From NCBI GenBank assembly GCA_902803675.1, contig CADCQZ010000446.1, positions 1 to 5,690 of the forward strand: DNA of 5,690 bases. The letters are read 5' to 3'. The notes under the pieces are model-generated. The model was not told the DNA's origin, made no database searches, and saw only the letters and a list, made by a program, of their open reading frames with translations. The position numbers and the translations under genes are program-made. The stretch comes from an uncultured Eubacteriales bacterium (GTDB taxonomy: Bacteria > Bacillota_A > Clostridia > Christensenellales > Aristaeellaceae). Below are positions 1-5,690 of the stretch, one piece after another (positions within the stretch are counted from its first letter, which is position 1; each line of letters opens with the position of its first letter).

Positions 1-1075
1 TCTCGGCCTGGAAGGAGATGTACTCGGCCCTCTCGTCATCGCCGATGGCCGCGTTGATCTCATTCACGTTGGCGAACTGGGGGGTCTCGGTGCCGGAGTT
101 CACCACCGAGGGGGCGGACAGGGAGCTGGTGGCGTAGGTGTCCACCAGTTTGCCCGAGGGGTTCACGGCGCCGCGCAGGATCTCCGCCACACCGGTGAAG
201 CCCTGATGGCCGGGATAGCCGATGAACAGGATCGCGTCGGCGTATTCCTTGATCTCGTGCACTTCCATCTGGTTGGGGCTGTTGAGCAGCACGATCACCT
301 TCTTGAAATTGGCCCGGGCCAGTTCGAGCAGATCGCGCTCGTTCTTGTGCAGCGCCAGGGAGCTGATGGGTTCGGCGGAGCCGCCCTCGTCGTCCTTGTC
401 CTGCATCATCAGGTCGGTGCCCTCGGCGCCTTCCCGGGTGAACACCACCACGGCCGCGTCGGGATACTCGGCGAAACTGTCGGTGTACTGCTCGTAGAAC
501 GCCTTGTTCTCCTCACTGCCGGCGGCGGAGCCGGTCACGGAGACGGTCATGCCGCCCCAGCCCTGGGTGAGCACGCCGCGGGCGGCGGTGCCTTTGAGCA
601 GCGCGTCCCAGAGCACCGTGTTCACGGTGAAGCCCTGGTTTTCAAGGGCGGTCTTCAGGTCGATGGCGTTGATCGCGCCGGTGGACACTTTGGTGCCGGC
701 GGAGGACGCCTGGTAGGCGGGATCCACGGCGCCGTGGCCGAGCACGGTGATCTTCGTCTCGTCCTTGAGGGGCAGGGCGTCGTTCGTGTTCAGAAGGAGC
801 GCGGCGCCTTCCCGCATCTCGTTCACGTTCTGCTCCAGGGCCGCGGCGATGGCCCGGGCCTGGGCCTCGGCGTCGTCGAAGGCGCCGAACTGGCTCTTAT
901 AGTAGGTGGTATCGGCGGGGGCGGTGCCCTTTTCGACCACCCGGGCGGTGTTGATGCCCAAAGCGGAGTTGATGTAGCTGGCGTTGGCGGTGGCGAGCGT
1001 GTTGCCGACCAGGGCGATCACCAGGATGACCGCGAAGATCGAAGTCAGGCCCGACCAAAGCTTGGAATTTTTCAA
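1..1075 (-). CDS. Glycoside hydrolase family 3 (beta-glucosidase-like), C-domain-first type, 3' end cut by window
   Basis: The 358 visible codons carry an N-terminal hydrophobic segment (residues about 7-29, after KNSK), then a GH3 C-terminal-type alpha/beta sandwich domain (about 75-320). Visible hallmarks are LLLNTNDALPL (93-103), VVVFTREGAEGTD (209-221), FIGYPGHQG (284-292) and NPSGKL (305-310). In standard GH3 enzymes this domain follows the TIM barrel; here it comes first, so the barrel with the nucleophile Asp should lie left of the window. GH3 enzymes usually release glucose or xylose from the non-reducing ends of beta-linked oligosaccharides; substrate cannot be told. The hydrophobic start suggests export or membrane anchoring. 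TTG at 1075 is chosen because a strong AGGGAGGAG site lies 6 nt upstream and the resulting N-terminus fits such proteins. An in-frame ATG at 1132 would add 19 charged residues ahead of the membrane segment and has a poor ribosome site. The family call is firm; specificity is open. Confidence 0.92.
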   Translation of the reverse strand, partial: MKNSKLWSGLTSIFAVILVIALVGNTLATANASYINSALGINTARVVEKGTAPADTTYYKSQFGAFDDAEAQARAIAAALEQNVNEMREGAALLLNTNDALPLKDETKITVLGHGAVDPAYQASSAGTKVSTGAINAIDLKTALENQGFTVNTVLWDALLKGTAARGVLTQGWGGMTVSVTGSAAGSEENKAFYEQYTDSFAEYPDAAVVVFTREGAEGTDLMMQDKDDEGGSAEPISSLALHKNERDLLELARANFKKVIVLLNSPNQMEVHEIKEYADAILFIGYPGHQGFTGVAEILRGAVNPSGKLVDTYATSSLSAPSVVNSGTETPQFANVNEINAAIGDDERAEYISFQAE

Positions 1076-1081
1076 GGCTGT

Positions 1082-1090
1082 CTCCTCCCT
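1082..1090 (-). promoter_or_regulatory. Ribosome binding site that fixes the TTG start of the GH3 gene
   Basis: The minus strand reads AGGGAGGAG followed by 6 nt and then TTG (1075-1073). This near-consensus site favours the TTG over the in-frame ATG at 1132, which is preceded only by a weak purine stretch. Confidence 0.8.
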
Positions 1091-1096
1091 TTTTCC

Positions 1097-1116
1097 GGGC
1101 AGGGTCCTCCCCGCCC
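1097..1116 (-). other. GC-rich hairpin in the GH3 leader, just upstream of the ribosome binding site
   Basis: The minus strand reads GGGC-GGG, loop GAGGA, CCC-T-GCCC: seven G-C pairs with one bulged T, ending 6 nt before the AGGGAGGAG site. The CCCT of its 3' arm (1101-1104) could instead pair with AGGG of the ribosome site (1087-1090), although only over four bases. It may tune translation or mRNA stability, or may have no role. It is not a terminator for the GH3 gene, because no T-tract follows on the minus strand. Confidence 0.4.
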
Positions 1117-1152
1117 TTTTGTATGAAAACATCCTAATCCATCCCGGAAAAT

Positions 1153-1200
1153 AAAAAAAGACCCACTGCGCAGATGGTCGTTTTTCATGCGCAGGTGGTC
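1153..1200 (-). terminator. Intrinsic terminator candidate after the two-component operon
   Basis: Nineteen bases after the sensor-kinase stop, the minus strand has arms at 1200-1188 and 1172-1160 that pair at 11 of 13 positions (2x2 internal mismatch) around a 15-nt loop. Seven Ts (1159-1153), an A and four more Ts follow directly. A smaller competing hairpin (1179-1160, GACC/GGTC base with a GCGC loop) uses the same 3' arm and T-tract. Either form would end the transcript here and separate it from the GH3 gene. Confidence 0.7.
1167..1200. repeat. Two 13-bp direct repeats spaced 21 bp apart
   Basis: TGCGCAGATGGTC (1167-1179) and TGCGCAGGTGGTC (1188-1200) differ at one base and start exactly 21 bp apart, two turns of B-DNA. 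They lie between the kinase gene and the GH3 gene. LytTR regulators typically bind pairs of short direct repeats about 21-22 bp apart, but these units do not match the known LytTR consensus (a GTT core). The repeats also overlap the terminator arms, and TGCGCA is itself palindromic, so hairpin formation may be the whole explanation. Confidence 0.55.
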
Positions 1201-1218
1201 AAATGAGCGCCTGGGAGA

Positions 1219-2490
1219 TCAGGCGGGGGCGTCCTCCCCCAAGGGGAACAGCATATCCACGCTGAAGATCCCGTCCTCCCAGCCGGTGGTCAGGGCCCCG
1301 GAATACTTTTCGCAGATATAGCGCATGCTGCGCATCCCGAAGCCGTGGAAGTCCGTATCCTGCTTGTCGGTCACCGGCAGGCCGTCCATGAACATCGGCT
1401 GCCGGGAAGAGGGGTTCTCGATATGGATGGCGAACAGCGCGCCCTTCGCGGCGGCGTGCAGGGTGATGATGCGCCTGGAGGGATCCTCCTCTTTCCCCGC
1501 GGCCTCGATGGCGTTGTCCAGGGCGTTGCCCAGGAGGGAGTACAGGTCCTCGATGCCCATGAACTTCAGCTTTTCCCCGTCCACGATGCCGCGGATGGCG
1601 ATGCCTTTCTTCTCCGCCAGCAGGCCCTTTTCCGCCAGGATGATGTCCACGTCCTCATTGCCGGATTTGGGGAACCGGTCGTAGATGAGCACCGCGTCCT
1701 CCAGCTCGGCGATGCTCTTTTCCTGCTCCGGAGCGCTCATGTGCCTCAGGGCGGCGATCTGGTGCCTCAGGTCGTGGCACTTGCGGTTGATCACGTCGAT
1801 GGTGGCCCGGCTCAGCTCGTGCTGCTCCTGTTCCTGGCGCAGCAGGCGCATCATGATCATCTGGTCCCTTTCCGCCCGGCGCAGGCGGAACACATCCAGC
1901 AGGATGACCAGCAGCAGGGCGCAGGCGAACAGGTCGAAGATCGTCAGGCCGATGGTCTCCGTCTCCCTGGAGGTGGTCCAGTAGCTGATCACATAGATGA
2001 TCAGGGTGGACACGATCCCGAACCAGATCACGTGACCGGACGGCACGTCCACGGTCTCGCTGCCCCGGAAGCGGTCCCGCAGGATCAGGAACACGATCAC
2101 GCAGGCCCCGGTCATGATGACGAACTGGACGGCCTCGAGCACGTCAAAGGGCGGAGAGAACACGAGCCCCGTGAGACGGTACAGGCAGTGGACCATGTGC
2201 TGGATGGTGTGGGCCACGCAGCAGTAGAACACCACCTGCCTTACATTCATCCTGAAGCTCAAGCCCAGCAGCAGCCCCGACAGCACCATCGCCGCCATGA
2301 ACCCGAAGGTGAACCAACCGGTCACCAGGAAGGGGGCGAAAAACCCTCCGGGCACCAGCGCGGGCAGCGCGCAGTAGAGGGCCGCGGCGGGGATCAGCCG
2401 CAGCCAGAACAGCTTTCTTCCGGGGATCTTCATGCACAGCAGCAGCTCCAGGGCCAGGATCTGGAGGTGAAAATAATTGATATACCACAT
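1219..2490 (-). CDS. GHKL-type sensor histidine kinase (AgrC-like), 423 aa
   Basis: This is the membrane sensor of a two-component system; it should autophosphorylate on His and pass the phosphate to the adjacent LytTR regulator. Residues 1-200 are hydrophobic with about six membrane segments (roughly 5-20, 31-47, 52-77, 86-112, 118-137, 152-171, 183-201; one may not span). A helical linker (about 203-235) leads to the phosphoacceptor motif KCHDLRHQ with His239. The ATPase domain (about 275-417) has the N-box GNALDNAIEA (Asn322, Asn326), IENP (357-360) and the glycine motif HGFGMRSM (382-389). There is no obvious extracytoplasmic sensor domain, so the signal is probably read by the membrane helices, as in AgrC. 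The ATG at 2490 is chosen over the in-frame ATG at 2535: it overlaps the regulator's TGA by one base and has GGGAGGAGGG in front, which implies translational coupling. The ligand is unknown; no agrB or agrD candidate is present. Confidence 0.93.
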   Translation of the reverse strand: MWYINYFHLQILALELLLCMKIPGRKLFWLRLIPAAALYCALPALVPGGFFAPFLVTGWFTFGFMAAMVLSGLLLGLSFRMNVRQVVFYCCVAHTIQHMVHCLYRLTGLVFSPPFDVLEAVQFVIMTGACVIVFLILRDRFRGSETVDVPSGHVIWFGIVSTLIIYVISYWTTSRETETIGLTIFDLFACALLLVILLDVFRLRRAERDQMIMMRLLRQEQEQHELSRATIDVINRKCHDLRHQIAALRHMSAPEQEKSIAELEDAVLIYDRFPKSGNEDVDIILAEKGLLAEKKGIAIRGIVDGEKLKFMGIEDLYSLLGNALDNAIEAAGKEEDPSRRIITLHAAAKGALFAIHIENPSSRQPMFMDGLPVTDKQDTDFHGFGMRSMRYICEKYSGALTTGWEDGIFSVDMLFPLGEDAPA

Positions 2491-3197
2491 CAGAAAAGCC
2501 CTCCTCCCAGGAGCTCCGCCATTTTTTCCAGGCATTCCTTCCGGCGTCGGCGGGATATCGGGATCCTGTTCCCGCCGACGGTCATATGATCCTCCGCCAC
2601 CGACGTGATGTGGTCGCAGCTGACCAGGTGGCTGGGGGACACCTTCAAAAACCTTCGGAACTTTTCGTCCTGCTCCAGGGCGGCCAGCTTCCCGTGGGCC
2701 TCGATGTCCCCGTCCCGGGTGTGATAGATCAGCATGTGGTCGTACACCTCCACATACATCAGATCCTTCACATCCACCCTGCGCACCGCGCTGCGGCTCA
2801 CGATCATCAGCGCCTCGCTCCGGCGCTTGGACAGCAGCCGGGCGATCCGGTCCAGTTTCATGGCGAACTCACCGTAGCTCACCGGCTTGATGATAAAGTC
2901 GAAGGCCCCCACCTCGTAACCCTTCACGGCGTACTGGGCCATGGTGGTCACGAAGCAGAGCACCACGTCCTCGTCGATCTTCCTCAGGCGCCGGGCGCAC
3001 TCCATGCCGTCCATCACCGGCATCACGATGTCCATGAACACCGCGTCGAACCCGCCCCTGTACTTTTCAAGAAAACCCGAGGGCTCGTCAAAATGGACGG
3101 CGGATATATCCGCGCCCTTTTCGGCACCGTATTTTTCGCAGTACGCGGCCAGGGTCCGCGCCTGAGCGCTGTCGTCCTCCACGATCGCGAGTTTCAT
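2490..3197 (-). CDS. LytTR-family response regulator (AgrA-like), 235 aa
   Basis: This is a cytoplasmic DNA-binding response regulator. The receiver domain (1-120) keeps the full active site: acidic pair Asp8/Asp9, phosphoacceptor Asp56 in FMDIVMP, Thr84/Thr85, Phe99 as aromatic switch and Lys104 in IIKP. A LytTR domain follows (about 128-232), with LMYVEVYDHMLIYHT (146-160), FLKVSPSHLVS (183-193) and IPISRRRRKE (212-221) at the positions usual for the family. Length is typical. The partner is the GHKL kinase encoded immediately downstream with a TGATG overlap; the gene starts 27 bp after the methyltransferase stop, with an AAAGGGG site before the ATG. It likely controls its own operon or nearby genes, but no site with the known LytTR consensus could be identified by eye. 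Confidence 0.95.
   Translation of the reverse strand: MKLAIVEDDSAQARTLAAYCEKYGAEKGADISAVHFDEPSGFLEKYRGGFDAVFMDIVMPVMDGMECARRLRKIDEDVVLCFVTTMAQYAVKGYEVGAFDFIIKPVSYGEFAMKLDRIARLLSKRRSEALMIVSRSAVRRVDVKDLMYVEVYDHMLIYHTRDGDIEAHGKLAALEQDEKFRRFLKVSPSHLVSCDHITSVAEDHMTVGGNRIPISRRRRKECLEKMAELLGGGLF
2499..2508 (-). promoter_or_regulatory. Ribosome binding site for the sensor kinase inside the regulator's 3' end
   Basis: The minus strand reads GGGAGGAGGG, then 8 nt, then the ATG at 2490-2488. It lies within the last codons of the response regulator (the GGG run of its C-terminus). It selects this ATG over the upstream in-frame ATG at 2535. Confidence 0.75.
2545..2580. repeat. Perfect 11-bp inverted repeat inside the response regulator gene
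   Basis: Arms CGTCGGCGGGA (2545-2555) and TCCCGCCGACG (2570-2580) pair perfectly around a 14-nt loop. They encode the VGGN and SRRRR parts of the LytTR domain. In the mRNA this strong GC stem would end about 55 nt upstream of the kinase start codon. Whether it affects coupling or mRNA processing is unknown; GC-rich coding sequence can produce such stems by chance. Confidence 0.5.
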
Positions 3198-3224
3198 ATA
3201 GCCCCTTTCCCCAAGATCTTTATG

Positions 3225-3896
3225 TCACCACAGGTGCGGAATAAGTCTGTATTGCACCTTTTCCATATAGCTTTCGTAGCCTTCCAGTTCCTGTTTGAGC
3301 ACCTCTTCCTCATCCAGGATCCGCCTGACGATGATGGGGATGTACGCGAGCGTCACCGCAAAGGATATCGGGCTCCCCAGGATCACCGGCATGCTCAGGA
3401 ACAGCAGCACGGTGGCGGAATACATGGGATGGCGCACCACGCCGTACAGCCCCGTGTCCACCACCTTCTGGCCCTCTCTCACACCGATGGTGCGGGACAG
3501 GTAGGCGTTTTCCCGCAGCACCTCGCCGAACATGGCATAGGAGAGCACGAATACGACGGCGCCCGCGGCCACGGTCCAGCCGGGCATCGTGATCCATCGG
3601 AACCGGAAGTTGAGCCCCGCCAGGATAAAGGCGGCGAGGAACATGAGCCCGCTCATCAGGATCACGGCCTTTTGCCCGCCCCGGCTCTCTTTGGCGTCCA
3701 GCCGGCTTTTGAGCAGGGCCGGCGCCTTGAGATACATGACGAGACCGGCGATGAGCATGGGCGCGAACAGCAGGATCATCATCAGCCACGCGTTTTTCCA
3801 GGCGAAAGTCCCCGCGGGCAGGAACAAAAGCGCGCCCAGGAGGATCACGCCGGAAAGATACTTGACGAGCGCTTCCCTCAAAAGTCCCTTTTCCAT
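3225..3896 (-). CDS. ICMT/PEMT-type integral membrane methyltransferase, 223 aa
   Basis: This is a multi-pass membrane protein of the isoprenylcysteine carboxyl methyltransferase / phospholipid methyltransferase-like group. Hydrophobic segments fall at about 11-29, 36-56, 78-95, 105-123 and 160-190. The C-terminal half has the family signature: GLYGVVRHPMYS (149-160, with the Arg155-His156-Pro157 motif) followed by a hydrophobic hairpin and then EEEVLKQELEGYESYMEKV (196-214) ending in RLIP. In the family this region binds S-adenosylmethionine at the membrane face. Bacterial members are mostly of unknown substrate: lipids, prenylated small molecules or modified peptides are possible. The ATG at 3896 is chosen because it has GGAGGG in front and begins after the S66 stop. 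The open frame extends to 4028, but that part overlaps the S66 gene and reads as low-complexity, hydrophilic shadow. Gaps of 29 bp upstream and 27 bp downstream suggest an operon. Confidence 0.87.
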   Translation of the reverse strand: MEKGLLREALVKYLSGVILLGALLFLPAGTFAWKNAWLMMILLFAPMLIAGLVMYLKAPALLKSRLDAKESRGGQKAVILMSGLMFLAAFILAGLNFRFRWITMPGWTVAAGAVVFVLSYAMFGEVLRENAYLSRTIGVREGQKVVDTGLYGVVRHPMYSATVLLFLSMPVILGSPISFAVTLAYIPIIVRRILDEEEVLKQELEGYESYMEKVQYRLIPHLW

Positions 3897-3900
3897 TTCA

Positions 3901-3906
3901 CCCTCC
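3901..3906 (-). promoter_or_regulatory. Ribosome binding site that fixes the methyltransferase start
   Basis: GGAGGG on the minus strand lies 4 nt before the ATG at 3896-3894. It supports this start over an upstream in-frame ATG at 4028 that would overlap the peptidase gene by about 100 bp. Confidence 0.7.
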
Positions 3907-3925
3907 ACACTTCTTTGCTCTTCGT

Positions 3926-4954
3926 TCAGTCCCCGAAACGGATCACCTGTTTTTCCGCGTCCACGTGTGCGGTGATGTCCAGGGGGATGATGCACCGGGG
4001 CTGGGCGTGGCCGATATTGATATTGCACAGGATGGGGAGCTCTGGATCGGCGGTCACGTCCCTGAGCGCTTCCCTGTACTCGTTTTCCCAGATCCGGTCC
4101 ATGGGCTTGCCCACGAGCACGCCGCTGACGGCGGCGAATACGCCCGCCTCCTTTAAATACTCAAGGGCCTTGCGGTACTTGTCCGGGGGCATCTTCACCT
4201 CGCTGGTCTCTATCAGCAGGATGCGGCCCTCCCAGTCCTCCTTCGGGGGGAACAGGCCGTACTTCCGGCAGATCACGGGCATGTCCGGATATGTCTCCCC
4301 GTCGAACATGTCCAGCATCGAGTCGATGCAGCCGCCCAGTATTTTCCCCGAGAACCTGGGCGGCCCCTGGAGCAGCTCAAAGCCCCGGTCCCGATGTTCG
4401 GGCGGCCGCGTGCCCACCTCGGAGGGCGCGAAGCTCTTCCTCTCCTCATACCAGGTGTCGGCGGGCGTGATCTCACGGATGGTGCCGGTGCGCGTAAGCT
4501 CGTCGAAATATCTTTGGGAATAGGGATACATCCCCGGCCCGATCTCGCACACGTCCGCCAGGAAGCTCTGCCCGTAGAAGGTCTTCATCCCCACCTTGTG
4601 CAGCATGAAATGGTCGATCGTCGTGTCGGAAAAGCCCAGGAACACTTTCTGCCGGGCGGCTTTTTCAAGCTCCCCGCCGTCAAACAGGTACGGCGCCAGC
4701 CGGTAGGTATCGTCCCCGCCGATGGCGCACAGGATCATGTCGATCTCGGGATCCCGGAGGGCGTCCGTCAGGTCCGCCGCCCGGGCCTCGGGGTGGTCCT
4801 TGATATACTGAAGGCCTTTGAGGGCATGGGGCATGAAGTGTACGCGGAGCCCCGCGGCGCGCAGGCGCTCAAGGCCGATGTCCACCTCGTGCCTGACGAA
4901 GCTCTCGCCTATAACGCCGCTGGACAGGCTCACGATGCCGACGGTCCTGATCAT
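3926..4954 (-). CDS. Family S66 serine peptidase (LD-carboxypeptidase / MccF-like), 342 aa
   Basis: S66 enzymes are Ser-Glu-His peptidases. LdcA members remove the terminal D-Ala from murein tetrapeptides during cell-wall recycling; MccF members hydrolyse microcin C-type peptidyl-nucleotide toxins and give immunity. Visible motifs are AIGGDDTYRL (77-86), the nucleophile Ser109 in GFSDTT, GGC (207-209) at the start of the C-terminal domain, the probable catalytic Glu249 in LLIETSE, and His316 in GHAQP. All three catalytic residues are present. The length and the long segment between the two halves (about 160-205, with Trp168 and YEERKSF) fit MccF-like members better than short LdcA proteins; this is a judgement by eye. 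No signal peptide is seen, so it should be cytoplasmic. AAAGGAGG precedes the ATG by 5 nt. It lies 29 bp after the hydrolase and 29 bp before the methyltransferase. Confidence 0.92.
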   Translation of the reverse strand: MIRTVGIVSLSSGVIGESFVRHEVDIGLERLRAAGLRVHFMPHALKGLQYIKDHPEARAADLTDALRDPEIDMILCAIGGDDTYRLAPYLFDGGELEKAARQKVFLGFSDTTIDHFMLHKVGMKTFYGQSFLADVCEIGPGMYPYSQRYFDELTRTGTIREITPADTWYEERKSFAPSEVGTRPPEHRDRGFELLQGPPRFSGKILGGCIDSMLDMFDGETYPDMPVICRKYGLFPPKEDWEGRILLIETSEVKMPPDKYRKALEYLKEAGVFAAVSGVLVGKPMDRIWENEYREALRDVTADPELPILCNINIGHAQPRCIIPLDITAHVDAEKQVIRFGD

Positions 4955-4983
4955 GTCATCCTCCTTTGCCTGTGCCGTACGGT

Positions 4984-5690
4984 TCAGTCACCGCTCAGGA
5001 TCTCCCTCACAGCCCGGACGTACATATCCGGATGGTTGACGGAAAAGCCGCCGTGCCCCATCCCTTTGAGGATCGTCTTCCGGCTCCCGGGCACCGCGCG
5101 GCAGATCTCGTCCGCGGACCTGAGGATCCTGCGGACCTCTTTCTCCCCGGCGAACACATGTACCCTGGCCTTCGTGCCGGCGATCGCGCTGTCCAGCCGG
5201 TACGCGGTGCTCGCCTTCAGGAACGCGATCATATCTTCCCTGCCGATCAGGCAGGTGTCCCTGTAGTAGTCCTCGAACAGGTCTTTCCGGATGCCCAGGG
5301 AGGCGAACTGCAGTTTCGAGAAGGTCCTGTTTTTGATGAGCCCGAAGCTCGCCCCGAAAGCCGGGCCGGTCAGGGCGTTGGTGACCGGGTCGGGGATCAC
5401 CGCGGCGCTCTCCACCAGGGCGTACCGGCAGATATCCTTTCCCCGGGCCAGCATCTCCGTCAGGATCTGGCCGCCCAGGGACAGCCCGCCGATCAGGAGC
5501 ACGCTGCCGCCGAGGCTGTCGTCGATGAAACGGATCAGCGCGTCCGCGTTGTCTCCGATGGCGGTGAATCGTCGATCGCTCCCCGCGTGCCCGTCAATTA
5601 CCGGCAGGATCACGTGATATGTGTCCGCCAGGAGGAACGCTTCCTCCCGGTAGTTCCACCAGTTGAGGCCGCCGCCGTGCAGCAGCATCA
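4984..5690 (-). CDS. Alpha/beta hydrolase, 5' end cut by window
   Basis: This is an alpha/beta-hydrolase-fold enzyme missing its N-terminus. Numbered from the first in-frame Met (5688), it has the oxyanion motif LLHGGG (2-7), the nucleophile elbow GGLSLGG (67-73, Ser70), an acidic residue in FAGEKEV (Glu182 or Glu184 instead of the more usual Asp), and the catalytic His212 in GMGHGGFSVNHP. A helical cap lies between about 100 and 165. The triad looks complete, so an active esterase, lipase or peptidase-like hydrolase is likely; the substrate cannot be named. The frame stays open to the window edge, and family members usually have some 15-25 residues before the HGGG strand, so the Met at 5688 is probably internal. 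It is the first visible gene of the run and is followed 29 bp later by the S66 peptidase. Confidence 0.88.
   Translation of the reverse strand, partial: MLLHGGGLNWWNYREEAFLLADTYHVILPVIDGHAGSDRRFTAIGDNADALIRFIDDSLGGSVLLIGGLSLGGQILTEMLARGKDICRYALVESAAVIPDPVTNALTGPAFGASFGLIKNRTFSKLQFASLGIRKDLFEDYYRDTCLIGREDMIAFLKASTAYRLDSAIAGTKARVHVFAGEKEVRRILRSADEICRAVPGSRKTILKGMGHGGFSVNHPDMYVRAVREILSGD

Noticed and set aside
1097..1124. Plus-strand terminator (GC hairpin followed by four Ts)
   Set aside because: No plus-strand gene is supported nearby, and the T-run is short. The hairpin is better described as part of the GH3 leader.
206..1126. 306-codon plus-strand open frame
   Set aside because: It is antisense to the GH3 gene. 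The Gly/Val/His-rich translation has no recognisable domain, whereas the minus strand shows intact GH3 motifs.
1174..1202. Possible promoter for the GH3 gene (TTGACC as -35 at 1202-1197, GACCAT as -10)
   Set aside because: The -35 is good and the spacing is 17 bp, but the -10 matches the consensus at only three of six bases, and it would lie upstream of the terminator. Other -10 candidates closer to the gene (TAGGAT, TACAAA) lack a convincing -35.
1345..2589. 414-codon plus-strand open frame
   Set aside because: It is antisense to the sensor kinase, with low-complexity His/Gln/Asp-rich translation and no ribosome site or motif.
3198..3224. AgrD-like or other small peptide gene in the gaps of the five-gene run
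   Set aside because: The gaps (27-29 bp) are too short to hold one, and no small minus-strand frame with a ribosome site was seen in the 143-bp gap before the GH3 gene.
2586..4523. 645-codon plus-strand open frame
   Set aside because: It runs antisense across the regulator, methyltransferase and peptidase genes, which all have clear family motifs and ribosome sites. Its translation is rich in His, Gln, Val and Pro with no domain, as expected from the reverse frame of GC-rich codons.
4394..5266. 290-codon plus-strand open frame across the S66 and hydrolase genes
   Set aside because: It crosses two well-supported minus-strand genes and their intergenic gap and resembles no protein family.

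Overview
The window reads as ordinary chromosomal DNA from a GC-rich Firmicute, most likely a gut or rumen member of the Clostridia. This rests on the strong AGGAGG-type ribosome binding sites, a TTG start, an AgrA/AgrC-like two-component pair, and a beta-glucosidase of the family 3 type in which the usual C-terminal domain comes first, an arrangement known from Ruminococcus and Butyrivibrio relatives. The genus cannot be fixed from the sequence. All six genes lie on the minus strand, so the biology reads from right to left. The long plus-strand open frames are GC-driven shadows of these genes.

From right to left, the first block is a tight run of five genes. It starts with an alpha/beta hydrolase (4984-5690, start outside the window). 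A family S66 serine peptidase of the LD-carboxypeptidase/MccF type (3926-4954), an integral-membrane ICMT/PEMT-type methyltransferase (3225-3896), a LytTR response regulator (2490-3197) and a GHKL sensor kinase (1219-2490) follow. Gaps are 29, 29 and 27 bp, then a one-base TGATG overlap. An intrinsic terminator candidate (1153-1200) sits directly after the kinase. The block looks like one transcript.

Left of the terminator, a separate unit begins: a membrane-anchored or secreted GH3 enzyme (1-1075, 3' end outside the window). Its leader carries a GC-rich hairpin just ahead of a strong ribosome binding site.

The kinase and regulator plausibly form a sensing circuit for an extracellular or envelope signal. 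The S66 peptidase, membrane methyltransferase and hydrolase could act in envelope maintenance, peptide detoxification or processing of the signal; this link is inference from gene order alone. No agrB- or agrD-like gene, mobile element, CRISPR array, tRNA or rRNA was seen. I find no clear case for a wholly new system. The most unusual item is the co-occurrence of these three enzymes with the two-component pair.
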